Shown piece after piece: positions 8,873 through 16,663 of a stretch of DNA of 64,000 bases. A program made the translations under genes and the position numbers. The DNA lies in the NCBI RefSeq assembly GCF_000526795.1, contig NZ_JAGT01000001.1, forward strand, positions 2,703,501 through 2,767,500, written 5' to 3'. The notes under the pieces were generated by a model that did no database searches, was not told where the DNA came from, and saw only the letters and a program-made list of their open reading frames with translations. Every line of letters starts with the position of its first letter. The first letter of the stretch is position 1. Origin of the DNA: Ruminococcus flavefaciens AE3010. GTDB lineage: Bacteria > Bacillota > Clostridia > Oscillospirales > Ruminococcaceae.

Positions 8873-9192
8873 TGTAGGGGCGGATATTATCCGCCCAGAA
8901 AGGGAACGCTCTCACTTGCAGGGCGGCACTAATCGTGCCCGTCCCCTCTGTCGCTACGCGACATCTCCCCACACCGTGGGGAGTCACCCTCTCAAAAACA
9001 GTCCACTGGACTGTTTTTGAATTCACCCTTTGCGGAGCGCCTGTCGTATTCGGGGCGCTGCCCCGAACCCCGCAAGGGCTGTCCCCCTAATCGGGTCCGT
9101 CCCCTCTGTCGCATTGCGACATCTCCCCACCCTGTGGGGAGTAACCCTTGACCTGACCAAAGGGTTGTGAACCCTTTGGAATCCCGTTCATT
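8873..9192 (-). repeat. Dispersed repeat, GGGGAGATGTCGC family, long copy C (inverted relative to B)
   Basis: It contains the three blocks of copy B in reverse complement and reverse order: a GTAGGGGCGGATATTATCCG hairpin, the AAAACAGTCCACTGGACTG block, and the block ending CCCTTTGGAATCCCGTTCATT. Differences from B are scattered substitutions, so the copies are not freshly duplicated. It fills the 366-base gap before pth, with no gene. Confidence 0.85.
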
Positions 9193-9228
9193 GGTTAAAG
9201 CAACAATATAGGCATAAGGAGAAATAAA

Positions 9229-9855
9229 ATGAGCATTTTTGATGTATTCGACAGGATCGCCGCAAATTCTAACGCGGCAAGAGGTAAAATAGAATATGTT
9301 ATAGCAGGTCTTGGCAATCCCGGACTTGAATACGAGAACACACGCCACAATGCAGGCTTCATGGTGCTTGATGAGCTGGCGGAGCAGCTTGGCGAGAAGA
9401 TAGACCGCCTGAAGTTCAAGGGCAAGACTGCCGAGGTCACTATCGAGGGCAAGCGCTGCCTGCTGCTGCAGCCCACCACCTATATGAACAACAGCGGCGA
9501 AGCCATAGTGCAGGCTCTGGAGTTCTACAAGATAGATGCGGCTAATCTAATAGTCGTATGTGACGATATATCCCTTGACTGCGGAAAGCTCCGCATACGC
9601 CGCAAGGGCAGCCACGGCGGACACAATGGTCTCCGCAGCATATGTGAGCTGACGGGAAGGGACGACTTTCCCCGCATAAAAATGGGCGTCGGCAAGAAGC
9701 CTCACCCCGACTACGACTTAGCAAAATGGGTGCTTGGCAAGTTCGGCAAGGAGGACTCGGAGAAAATGGCTGAGTCCGTGAAGAACGCCTGCGAGTGCAT
9801 AAAGCTCATGGTTCAGGACAAGACCGACGAAGCCATGAACAAGTATAATTCCTGA
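9229..9855 (+). CDS. pth: Peptidyl-tRNA hydrolase
   Basis: Cleaves peptidyl-tRNA released from stalled ribosomes. The core starts at about residue 22 (EYVIAGLGNPGLEYENTRHNAGF). His40 is the catalytic His, and the catalytic Asp lies in VVCDDISLDCGKLRIR (about 113). GSHGGHNGLRS (about 125) is the conserved glycine-rich segment. Relative to most bacterial Pth it has about 20 extra N-terminal residues. The ATG is preceded by AAGGAGAAATAAA, which supports this start. mfd begins 17 bases downstream, the common pth-mfd pairing of Firmicutes. Confidence 0.96.
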   Translation: MSIFDVFDRIAANSNAARGKIEYVIAGLGNPGLEYENTRHNAGFMVLDELAEQLGEKIDRLKFKGKTAEVTIEGKRCLLLQPTTYMNNSGEAIVQALEFYKIDAANLIVVCDDISLDCGKLRIRRKGSHGGHNGLRSICELTGRDDFPRIKMGVGKKPHPDYDLAKWVLGKFGKEDSEKMAESVKNACECIKLMVQDKTDEAMNKYNS

Positions 9856-9872
9856 TTCTTACGGAGAAGCAA

Positions 9873-12800
9873 ATGGAACTTTTTAAACAACTATTCAGCG
9901 AGCTTGCAGGCTTTAAAAGTCTGCGGGAGGCTGTTGACAAAAATATCTCACCCGTCTCGGTGACGGGTATTTCCCATATACACAGGGCGCAGCTCATAAA
10001 CGCCCTCAGCGGCGGAAAGATAAATCTTGTCATCACGGGTTCGGAGGCGGAAGCTAAGAAGCTCAGCGACGACATCAACATGATGTCGGGCAGCGAGGAG
10101 GCTGTGCTTTTCCCCTCAAAGGAGCTGGTATTCACTCCTGTTGACAGTACCAACCACGAATACGAGCATATGCGTATAGCCGCCCTCATAAAGGCGGCTA
10201 AAAGTCGCTGCAGCGTTATCTGCGCAAGTATCGAGGCTGTCATGCAGCCCGTTATCCCTGTGGGAGTCCTTATCGCCGCAGGCATAGAGCTTACACAGGG
10301 ACAGGAAGTTGACCTAACGGAGCTTGCGGTTACGCTTGCAAAGTGTGGCTATCAGCGCTGCGAAAAGGTGGAGGGCGCTTCACAGTTCTCCATACGCGGC
10401 TCTATCCTTGACATATTCCCTGTGCAGTCCGACAAGCCCGTTCGTATCGAGCTGTGGGGCGACGAGATAGACAGCATATCCGAGTTCGAGACCGACACTC
10501 AGCGCCGCACGGACGCTCTTGAAAAGGTGGAGATATACCCCTCGGGAGAAGTCCTCTACGACAACGAGGAGCTTGCGGACAAGATAGAGGAGCTCTGCAA
10601 GAAAGTCCGCGGCAAGCGCATGGAGCAGGTACGCGAGCATCTTGGCGCCGATGTTCACAGGCTGAGGGCAGGGGAGATACTCTCCCACAGCGTGAAGTAC
10701 TACCCTCTTGTTTACGGCGAGCCCTCAACGGTTTTCGATTATATTGACGGAGTTGTGCTTTTCAGTGATTATTCCGACGTTATGGACACTGCCGCAGGAG
10801 TTATGAACCGTCACAACGAGGACGTAAAGATACTCATGGAGGACGGCCAGCTCTGCAAGGGACTGGACGGCTATGTCCTTGAACTGGCTGAGGTGCAGCA
10901 CCGAGCCGAGAAGCGTGTATGTCTCTACATGAGCAGCTTCATGCAGGGCGGCGACCGTATAGACTTCCGCAGACTTGTAAGCTTTGAGGCGATGCAGACC
11001 GCACCTTGGAGCGGCGAGATGAAGCAGCTCATCGAGGATCTGGAGGAATACAAGCGCCGCGGCTACCGCATGATACTTGCGGCAGGCAGCGACAAGACCC
11101 TACCCATAATACAGCAGGACATCACCGAGAGCGGCATATCCTGCGACCTTGCTTCTCAGGGCATTGAGCCCATTGCAGGCAGAGTGCTGCTTATGTCGGG
11201 CAGCTTCAGCGGCGGATTTGAGTACCCCGAGAACAAGACCGTTCTCATTACACAGGGACGTTCAATGGATTCCGTCCGCAGCAAGCGCCGCAAAAAGAAG
11301 AACAAAGCCGAGGAGATTCGCTCCCTTGCGGATATCACCGAGGGCGACCTTGTTGTACATTCGGGACACGGTATCGGACGCTTTATCGGCATACGCAAGC
11401 TTGAAATGGACGGCGTCACAAAGGACTACATCACCATACAGTACGCAGGTACGGATAAGCTCTATATCCCCGTAACTCAGCTGGATATGGTGTCGAAATA
11501 CATCGGTCCCCGCGACGACAGCGGCGTGAAGCTCAGCAAGCTCAGCTCGGGCGAGTGGCAGAAGACACGCAGCAACGTAAAGCGTGCCGTAAAGGATATG
11601 GCACAGGAGCTTATCGCCCTTTATGCAAAGCGTGAAAAGAGCGTTGGCTTTGCGTTCTATCCCGACGACGAGATACAGCACGATTTCGAGGAGCGTTTCC
11701 CCTATGTGGAGACCGACGACCAGCTCACTTCCATAGCCGAGATAAAGGCTGACATGGAGCGTCCACGTCCTATGGAGCGGCTGCTCTGCGGCGACGTTGG
11801 CTTCGGCAAGACCGAGGTAGCACTGAGAGCTGCCATGAAATGTGTGCTCTCGGGAAAGCAGTGCGCTATACTTGCGCCTACCACGGTACTTGCCTATCAG
11901 CACTACCAGACCGCTCTCCGCCGCTTTGAGCACTTCCCCGTGAATATAGAGCTCCTCAGCAGATACCGTTCACCAAAGCAGCAGCAGGAGATAATCAAGA
12001 AGCTGAAGCAGGGGCGCATCGACCTCATAATCGGCACGCATAAAATAATCCAGAAGTCCGTGGAGTTCAAGGACTTGGGACTTGCCATAATCGACGAGGA
12101 GCAGCGCTTCGGCGTGGCTCACAAGGAGAAGTTCAAGGAGAGCTTTACGGGAGTTGACGTGCTCATGCTTTCCGCAACGCCTATACCCAGAACTCTGAAC
12201 ATGGCAATGAGCGGCATACGTGACATGTCCGTCATCGAGGAGCCACCGCAGGACAGATACCCCGTCCAGACCTACGTGATCGAGTACAACATGGGTACGG
12301 TGGTTCAGGCTATCGTCAGGGAGCTTCGCCGCGGCGGTCAGGTCTACTATATCCACAACCGCGTTGAGACTATCCGCGCCTGCGCTTCACGCTTGCAGGA
12401 AATGCTTCCCGATGCACGTATCGCCGTTGCACACGGTCAGATGAGCGAGGACGAGATGTCCGACATATGGGAACAGCTTGTGGAGCATGAGGTGGATATC
12501 CTTGTGTGCACAACAATCATAGAGACAGGCGTGGACGTACCAAACGTCAATACCCTAATTATTGAGGATTCCGACCGATTCGGACTTTCACAGCTCTATC
12601 AGCTCCGCGGACGTGTGGGACGTTCCAACCGCCGCGGCTATGCCTACTTCACCTATCAGCGCGACAAGGTGCTGACGGAGATTGCCACAAAGCGTCTTAA
12701 CGCCATGCGCGAGTTCACCCAGTTCGGCAGCGGCTTCCGCATAGCCCTCCGCGACCTTGAGATAAGAGGTGCGGGAAGTATTCTCGGCGGACGTCAGCAC

Positions 12801-13334
12801 GGACACATGGAAGCCGTGGGCTACGATATGTACTTGCAGCTCCTCTCCGAAGCTATTGCAGAGGAAAAGGGCATACAGCCCGAGAAGGTACCCGAGTGCC
12901 TTGTGGATATCCAGATAGACGCACATATCCCCGAGAAGTATATCTCCAGCCTCAATCAGCGAATAGATATGTACCGCAAGATAATGCTGGTCAACGAGGA
13001 CAGCGACAAGACCGACCTCATCGACGAGCTCATCGACCGCTACGGCGAGCCGCCCAAGTCGGTTGTGGGACTCATCGACGTATCACTGCTGAGGAACAAG
13101 GCAGCACACCTCGGTATCACTGAGATATCCCAGAAGAATGGTGCTATGTACTTCTATACGGAGTACCTTGTGCCCGAGCAGATAATAGGCTTGCAGCAGG
13201 CGTACAAGGGCAGGATATCATTCAACGGCGCAGGGAAGTCCTATGTGGCAGTCAAGATATCGCCGAAGATTCGTCCCTTTGACATGATGCGCGACACCGT
13301 GGAGATAATCTATCAGAACCGCGAGAAAAACTAA
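9873..13334 (+). CDS. mfd: Transcription-repair coupling factor Mfd
   Basis: A 1153-residue DNA translocase that removes stalled RNA polymerase and recruits UvrA. The order is a UvrB-homology module (about 1-330), a species-variable linker, and a CarD-like RNA-polymerase interaction domain (GDLVVHSGHGIGRFIGI, about 487-560). Next come the RecG-like helicase lobes with Walker A GDVGFGKT (about 639-646), a DEEQ box (about 738-742, IIDEEQRFGV), SATPIPRTLNM and RGRVGRSNRRGYAYF, and then the C-terminal TRCF domain. It is full length. GTG/TTG starts are not needed, since an ATG follows TACGGAGAAGCAA. It is co-transcribed with pth. Confidence 0.97.
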   Translation: MELFKQLFSELAGFKSLREAVDKNISPVSVTGISHIHRAQLINALSGGKINLVITGSEAEAKKLSDDINMMSGSEEAVLFPSKELVFTPVDSTNHEYEHMRIAALIKAAKSRCSVICASIEAVMQPVIPVGVLIAAGIELTQGQEVDLTELAVTLAKCGYQRCEKVEGASQFSIRGSILDIFPVQSDKPVRIELWGDEIDSISEFETDTQRRTDALEKVEIYPSGEVLYDNEELADKIEELCKKVRGKRMEQVREHLGADVHRLRAGEILSHSVKYYPLVYGEPSTVFDYIDGVVLFSDYSDVMDTAAGVMNRHNEDVKILMEDGQLCKGLDGYVLELAEVQHRAEKRVCLYMSSFMQGGDRIDFRRLVSFEAMQTAPWSGEMKQLIEDLEEYKRRGYRMILAAGSDKTLPIIQQDITESGISCDLASQGIEPIAGRVLLMSGSFSGGFEYPENKTVLITQGRSMDSVRSKRRKKKNKAEEIRSLADITEGDLVVHSGHGIGRFIGIRKLEMDGVTKDYITIQYAGTDKLYIPVTQLDMVSKYIGPRDDSGVKLSKLSSGEWQKTRSNVKRAVKDMAQELIALYAKREKSVGFAFYPDDEIQHDFEERFPYVETDDQLTSIAEIKADMERPRPMERLLCGDVGFGKTEVALRAAMKCVLSGKQCAILAPTTVLAYQHYQTALRRFEHFPVNIELLSRYRSPKQQQEIIKKLKQGRIDLIIGTHKIIQKSVEFKDLGLAIIDEEQRFGVAHKEKFKESFTGVDVLMLSATPIPRTLNMAMSGIRDMSVIEEPPQDRYPVQTYVIEYNMGTVVQAIVRELRRGGQVYYIHNRVETIRACASRLQEMLPDARIAVAHGQMSEDEMSDIWEQLVEHEVDILVCTTIIETGVDVPNVNTLIIEDSDRFGLSQLYQLRGRVGRSNRRGYAYFTYQRDKVLTEIATKRLNAMREFTQFGSGFRIALRDLEIRGAGSILGGRQHGHMEAVGYDMYLQLLSEAIAEEKGIQPEKVPECLVDIQIDAHIPEKYISSLNQRIDMYRKIMLVNEDSDKTDLIDELIDRYGEPPKSVVGLIDVSLLRNKAAHLGITEISQKNGAMYFYTEYLVPEQIIGLQQAYKGRISFNGAGKSYVAVKISPKIRPFDMMRDTVEIIYQNREKN

Positions 13335-13344
13335 GAGCTAAGAC

Positions 13345-13416
13345 TGTAGGGGCGCCGTTTCGGCGCCCGTGCGTTACAATACAATTGTCGTGGGCGGATA
13401 ATATCCGCCCCTACAT
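13345..13416. repeat. Two GTAGGGGCG hairpin repeats
   Basis: GTAGGGGCGCCGTTTCGGCG followed by CCC, then GGGCGGATAATATCCGCCCC with TAC, in head-to-head order. Each is a self-complementary unit. They lie just after mfd and may act as its terminator, although no T run follows. Confidence 0.75.
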
Positions 13417-13493
13417 TATTGTGCGATCAGCATTATTTTGCTTATCTCCAATTGTGCATTTACACAATTTTGACAAGTTTGCTTTGCAAAGTC

Positions 13494-13546
13494 TTGACAA
13501 GTTTACTTGGCAGTGCTATAATGCAATTACCAAGTAAACTTGTCAA
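13494..13546 (+). promoter_or_regulatory. Consensus promoter overlapped by a perfect 17-bp inverted repeat (candidate XRE operator)
   Basis: TTGACA at 13494-13499 and TATAAT at 13517-13522 are 17 bases apart. The left arm TTGACAAGTTTACTTGG (13494-13510) is the exact reverse complement of CCAAGTAAACTTGTCAA (13530-13546). One arm covers the -35 and the other the transcription start region. A further TTGACAAGTTT lies at 13470-13480. This layout fits repression by the XRE protein encoded at the end of the operon (14958-15170). Confidence 0.8.
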
Positions 13547-13587
13547 AAATTGCCAATAAAACTTTGCATGATATGGGAGGTACAAAT

Positions 13588-13911
13588 ATGAACAAGGAAG
13601 AAATACTTGCTAAAAGCAGACAGGAAAACAAGAACCGCGATGTTGCCGAAATATCTCAGACAAAGGACGCTTCAAGATTTGCTATAATATTCAGTCTCGC
13701 CTTTTACCTGATATTCTCAACGCTTACTATGATAGCTCATAAGCCCTTTAACAGCAGCATTGCAGCTATGGAGACCTGCGTTATGTTTGCAGTTTATCTG
13801 CACAAGTCAATAAAAACAAGAAAAAACGAACATATAGTATGTGCATTTCTTATGGGAGCAGCATTCCTTATGTTCTCGTTTGTGGCAATAATGGAATTGT
13901 TTGAAAAATAA
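13588..13911 (+). CDS. Small two- to three-segment membrane protein, paralogue 1 of 4 (DUF6442-like)
   Basis: A 107-residue protein starting MNKEEILAKSRQENKNRDVAE. The ATG at 13588 follows GGGAGGTACAAAT. An ATG at 13540 in the same frame has no ribosome site and lies inside the operator. The charged N-terminal ~30 residues are followed by hydrophobic stretches at about 35-52, 57-72 and 87-104. The N-terminal motif resembles short Firmicutes membrane proteins grouped as DUF6442, recalled and not searched. The function is unknown. It is the first of four tandem paralogues upstream of an XRE regulator. Confidence 0.8.
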   Translation: MNKEEILAKSRQENKNRDVAEISQTKDASRFAIIFSLAFYLIFSTLTMIAHKPFNSSIAAMETCVMFAVYLHKSIKTRKNEHIVCAFLMGAAFLMFSFVAIMELFEK

Positions 13912-13925
13912 GGTGGTGTATCAAT

Positions 13926-14255
13926 ATGAATAAGGAAGAGATTCTCGCCAAAAGCAGACTTGAAAATAAAAACCGCGACATTGCCGAGATTGACAAGGCA
14001 AAAAGCGCCGCAAGGTTCTCAATCGTTTTCAGTATGGGCTTTATCGTAATATTCACCATGCTGTCGCTTTGCGCTACAGGCCGCGTGAACATCGGCGTTA
14101 TCGCAACGGAATTCTGTATCACGTTTTCAATGCATCTTTACAAAGCTGTCAAGAGCAAAAATTCAGCGGATATTGTCTGTGCAGCCATTAGCGGAGCTAC
14201 GTTTTTGCTTATGTCTTTCATAGCTGTATGCGAGCTTTTCGGCTTCAAGCCATAA
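13926..14255 (+). CDS. Small membrane protein, paralogue 2 of 4 (DUF6442-like)
   Basis: 109 residues beginning MNKEEILAKSRLENKNRDIAEID, nearly identical over the first 20 residues to its upstream neighbour. The hydrophobic cores diverge (FSIVFSMGFIVIFTMLSL, ICAAISGATFLLMSFIAV), and it ends CELFGFKP like paralogue 3. The ribosome site AAGGTGGTGTATCAAT is 14 bases after the previous stop. Tandem duplication is the simplest origin. The role is unknown, with likely inner-membrane location. Confidence 0.85.
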   Translation: MNKEEILAKSRLENKNRDIAEIDKAKSAARFSIVFSMGFIVIFTMLSLCATGRVNIGVIATEFCITFSMHLYKAVKSKNSADIVCAAISGATFLLMSFIAVCELFGFKP

Positions 14256-14270
14256 GGAGGTAACTGTATC

Positions 14271-14600
14271 ATGAATAAAGAAGAGATACTCGAAAAAAGC
14301 CGTCAGGAAAACAAGAACCGTGATTACGTCGAGATAGACCGCATGAAAAAAAGCACTTTTTTCGCTCTGATGTGCAGTATAGGATTTACCTGCCTGTGGA
14401 CTCTGCTTTCCATAATCGCTACGTGGCGAGTAAATTTCGCTGTTATAGCAACGGAGTGCTTTATGATATTCTCAATGCACCTGTACAAAGCCATTAAGGG
14501 CAAAAAAGCAGTTGACATCTTCTGCGCGGCAAGCTCGGCTTTCACATTTCTCATATTCTTTACAATAGCAATATGCGAGCTTTTCGGCTTCAAACCATAA
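14271..14600 (+). CDS. Small membrane protein, paralogue 3 of 4 (DUF6442-like)
   Basis: 109 residues, start MNKEEILEKSRQENKNRDYVEID and the same CELFGFKP end as paralogue 2. Conserved positions across the set are the N-terminal basic/acidic motif and the central V(N/G)(I/F)xVIATE segment near residue 60. The ATG follows AAGGAGGTAACTGTATC. Hydrophobic segments are near 33-52, 57-75 and 85-103. Function unknown. Confidence 0.85.
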   Translation: MNKEEILEKSRQENKNRDYVEIDRMKKSTFFALMCSIGFTCLWTLLSIIATWRVNFAVIATECFMIFSMHLYKAIKGKKAVDIFCAASSAFTFLIFFTIAICELFGFKP

Positions 14601-14614
14601 GGCGGTGAGAGCAC

Positions 14615-14953
14615 ATGAACAAAAAAGATATCCTCAAAAAAAGCAGGAAGGAATTCAAAAATCAGGATCTGCCCGAAATTGAAGAAATAAGAAAAATGTC
14701 AGTTTTTTCTCTTGTAGCAGTTGTGATTTTCGCATGTGTTATCGTTCTTGCGGAAAAGCATGTTTACGGTGAGTACAACATCGGACTGATGACAGTTGTT
14801 TTCAGCGCTCCTGTTATTATGGGACTGTACAGGTGCTTCACAAGCAAAAAGAAGCATAAGCTGCCCATAATTGCAGCCACCGTATGGTTCGCGCTGTGGT
14901 TCGGATTTTTAGCATTCTGTGAAATTACTTCACTTATGGACTATAAGAGGTGA
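14615..14953 (+). CDS. Small membrane protein, paralogue 4 of 4 (most diverged)
   Basis: 112 residues starting MNKKDILKKSRKEFKNQDLPEIEE. It keeps the family N-terminus, but the membrane segments differ strongly (FSLVAVVIFACVIVLAE, LPIIAATVWFALWFGFLAF). Its stop overlaps the region just before the XRE ribosome site (5-base gap), so regulator expression is probably coupled to it. The ATG has GGCGGTGAGAGCAC upstream. Function unknown. Confidence 0.82.
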   Translation: MNKKDILKKSRKEFKNQDLPEIEEIRKMSVFSLVAVVIFACVIVLAEKHVYGEYNIGLMTVVFSAPVIMGLYRCFTSKKKHKLPIIAATVWFALWFGFLAFCEITSLMDYKR

Positions 14954-14957
14954 GCAC

Positions 14958-15170
14958 ATGATAGACGATTCACTTGTACTCCGAAACCGCCTGAAAGAGA
15001 TACGCAGGGAGCAGCGTCTCTCACAGGACGAGCTTGCGAAAATGGTGGGCGTGTCCCGTAATACTATCAGCTCCATAGAGACAGGGCAGTTCAGTCCCAC
15101 AGCCAAACTGGCACTGATACTCTGCATCGCCCTTGATAAGAAGTTCGAGGAGATATTTTATTTTGACTGA
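14958..15170 (+). CDS. XRE-family transcriptional regulator, small (YgzD/YozG type)
   Basis: A 70-residue protein that is almost entirely one Cro/CI helix-turn-helix (LRNRLKEIRREQRLSQDELAKMVGVSRNTISSIETGQFSPT). It ends in the short tail DKKFEEIFYFD typical of stand-alone Firmicutes XRE regulators. The start at 14958 (ATG behind AGAGGTGAGCAC) is preferred over an ATG at 14919 that lies inside the previous gene. As last gene of the operon it probably represses the promoter at 13494 through the 17-bp inverted repeat, an autoregulatory loop inferred from position and symmetry. Confidence 0.9.
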   Translation: MIDDSLVLRNRLKEIRREQRLSQDELAKMVGVSRNTISSIETGQFSPTAKLALILCIALDKKFEEIFYFD

Positions 15171-15204
15171 TTATTTCGGGACGTCGAGGACGCCGTCCCC
15201 TACA

Positions 15205-15234
15205 AAAAAGGCGAACCATGCGGTTCGCCTTTAT
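15205..15234. terminator. Bidirectional terminator
   Basis: An AAAAAAGGCGAACC-ATGC-GGTTCGCCTTT hairpin with A and T runs on either side. It ends both the XRE operon (plus) and the lipoprotein gene (minus). A GGGACGTCGAGGACGCCGTCCC hairpin repeat lies just upstream at 15178-15203. Confidence 0.85.
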
Positions 15235-15236
15235 AA

Positions 15237-16367
15237 TTACTTATTATTCTTTTTTGCTTCTTCGATAGCCTTTGAAGCCTCTTCGATAGCCTCTTTAGCC
15301 TTGGCAGCATCATTTTTTACCTGCTCCTCGGCTTTTTCTATCTCAGCCTTTACCTTTTCGTATTCCTCTGAGTTTGCTATCTCGCTCTTTGCCTTTTCAA
15401 AATCAGACTTCATGTCAGAGACAGCCTTTTCATACTCGGCTTTCATCTCTTCCTTAGTCTTTTCAGCTTCGGCTTTCATTTCTTCCTTGGTCTTTTCAGC
15501 GTCAGCCTTGGCATTTTCAACTGCCTCGTCGAACTCAGCCTTAGCCTCCGAAGCCTTTTCCTTTGCGGACTCCTTTAACTTGTCCGCATCTGACTTCTGG
15601 TTAAGAAGAGGTATGGACTTGCCATCCTCGTCGTAGAACACGATGTTGTCGATGAACATATCCGACTCATTGGCTACGCCCCAGCGCATGATAAGGAAGT
15701 TTGCGTCCTCCATTTCCTCGCTCCAGCACTGTCCGCTGTCAGCAAGGAGGAACTTGAATACCGCATGGACATTGCCCGAGGTCTCAAAGTTGTACTCGCC
15801 GCCGCTGAATTCCTTGAAGTCGTACCACTTCTCCTGAGCGGTGACAGTACCGCCGCCTCCGCCTATCCAGCCGGGAGCTCTTACTCCGTCGGCTTCGTCG
15901 GTCTTGAGGTGGTCGGCTGTAGCCTGAGCGTACATATCAAACTCAATGCTGCGGACCTTTGCTGCGCCCTCGTTTCCCAGGAGCTTTGTTGCGCTTATGC
16001 CTATTTTCTGGACCTTGCCCTTTAGGGGAACTGTATTGTCATCGGTGAATTTCAGCATCTTGTTGCCCATGAGCTCCACAACGGAAAGCTCACCCTTTGC
16101 ACAGTCGTCGTCGTCATTCTTTGCAAATGCAAAATCAAAAACGCCGTCGTCAAATGTGACCGCATTGGGGTCTGTTGCCTCTACAGGCTTAGGCGGCTCG
16201 GGCTCGGCAGCCTCCTCTGTGGTAGGCTCGGCAGTTGTCTCTGCGGGAGCAGTAGTCTCTTTATTGCTGTCAGGCTTGCTGTCGGAGTCCTTTTTATCTC
16301 CGCAGCCTGCCGCGCAGGCAGCCAGTGCAAAAGCCATAGCACCTGCGATAAAGCTTTTATAGTTCAT
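15237..16367 (-). CDS. Lipoprotein with a jelly-roll-like domain and a long Ala/Lys/Glu coiled-coil tail
   Basis: 376 residues from the ATG at 16367 (AAGGAGTGACATT upstream). The longer frame to 16445 lacks a ribosome site. A signal peptide ends in lipobox-like LAAC/AAGC (residues about 18-22), so it is probably lipid-anchored to the outer face of the membrane. A Thr/Glu/Pro linker (about 30-70) is followed by a domain of about 170 residues (FDDGVFDF...FIDNIVFYD) that resembles carbohydrate-binding jelly rolls but is not assigned. About 110 C-terminal residues repeat an 11-residue AEKTKEEMKAE-like pattern, a long amphipathic helix as in apolipoprotein/LEA-like repeats. The function is unknown, though the gene next to cellobiose phosphorylase hints at a cell-surface role. 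Confidence 0.75.
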   Translation of the reverse strand: MNYKSFIAGAMAFALAACAAGCGDKKDSDSKPDSNKETTAPAETTAEPTTEEAAEPEPPKPVEATDPNAVTFDDGVFDFAFAKNDDDDCAKGELSVVELMGNKMLKFTDDNTVPLKGKVQKIGISATKLLGNEGAAKVRSIEFDMYAQATADHLKTDEADGVRAPGWIGGGGGTVTAQEKWYDFKEFSGGEYNFETSGNVHAVFKFLLADSGQCWSEEMEDANFLIMRWGVANESDMFIDNIVFYDEDGKSIPLLNQKSDADKLKESAKEKASEAKAEFDEAVENAKADAEKTKEEMKAEAEKTKEEMKAEYEKAVSDMKSDFEKAKSEIANSEEYEKVKAEIEKAEEQVKNDAAKAKEAIEEASKAIEEAKKNNK

Positions 16368-16512
16368 AATGTCACTCCTTGTATATTTCGGAGCTCTCGC
16401 TCCTTCTTTCTTTACACCAACATTGTAGCACAAAAGGTCATGCAAGTAAAGTCTTTTCTGTTAATTTTCCGTTTTTTCACACGCCTGTCATATTAGCTGT
16501 TAGCCGTTAGCT

Positions 16513-16619
16513 TGTAGGGGCGCGCATTGCGCGTCCGCGAGTGTGTAGTGTAGGGGCGGATATTATCCGCCTGCGCCAATATCATCGAAGCTCACGGGCG
16601 CCGAAACGGCGCCCCTACA
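16513..16619. repeat. Three GTAGGGGCG hairpin repeats
   Basis: GTAGGGGCGCGCATTGCGCG, GTAGGGGCGGATATTATCCG and, inverted, GGGCGCCGAAACGGCGCCCC-TAC. Arms differ between units while pairing inside each unit is kept. This and the adjacent terminator fill the 297-base gap. Confidence 0.8.
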
Positions 16620-16627
16620 GATACAAA

Positions 16628-16654
16628 AAGGCGCTGTGATCATCACAGCGCCTT
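16628..16654 (-). terminator. Terminator of cellobiose phosphorylase gene
   Basis: AAGGCGCTGTGAT and its reverse complement separated by one base, followed on the minus strand by TTTTTGTAT. The stem closes directly downstream of the stop codon. Confidence 0.75.
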
Positions 16655-16663
16655 AATTATGCA

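Noticed and set aside
7598..9348. Short protein frames inside the long repeats B and C
   Set aside because: They only translate the repeated DNA in different frames, without ribosome sites or conserved starts.
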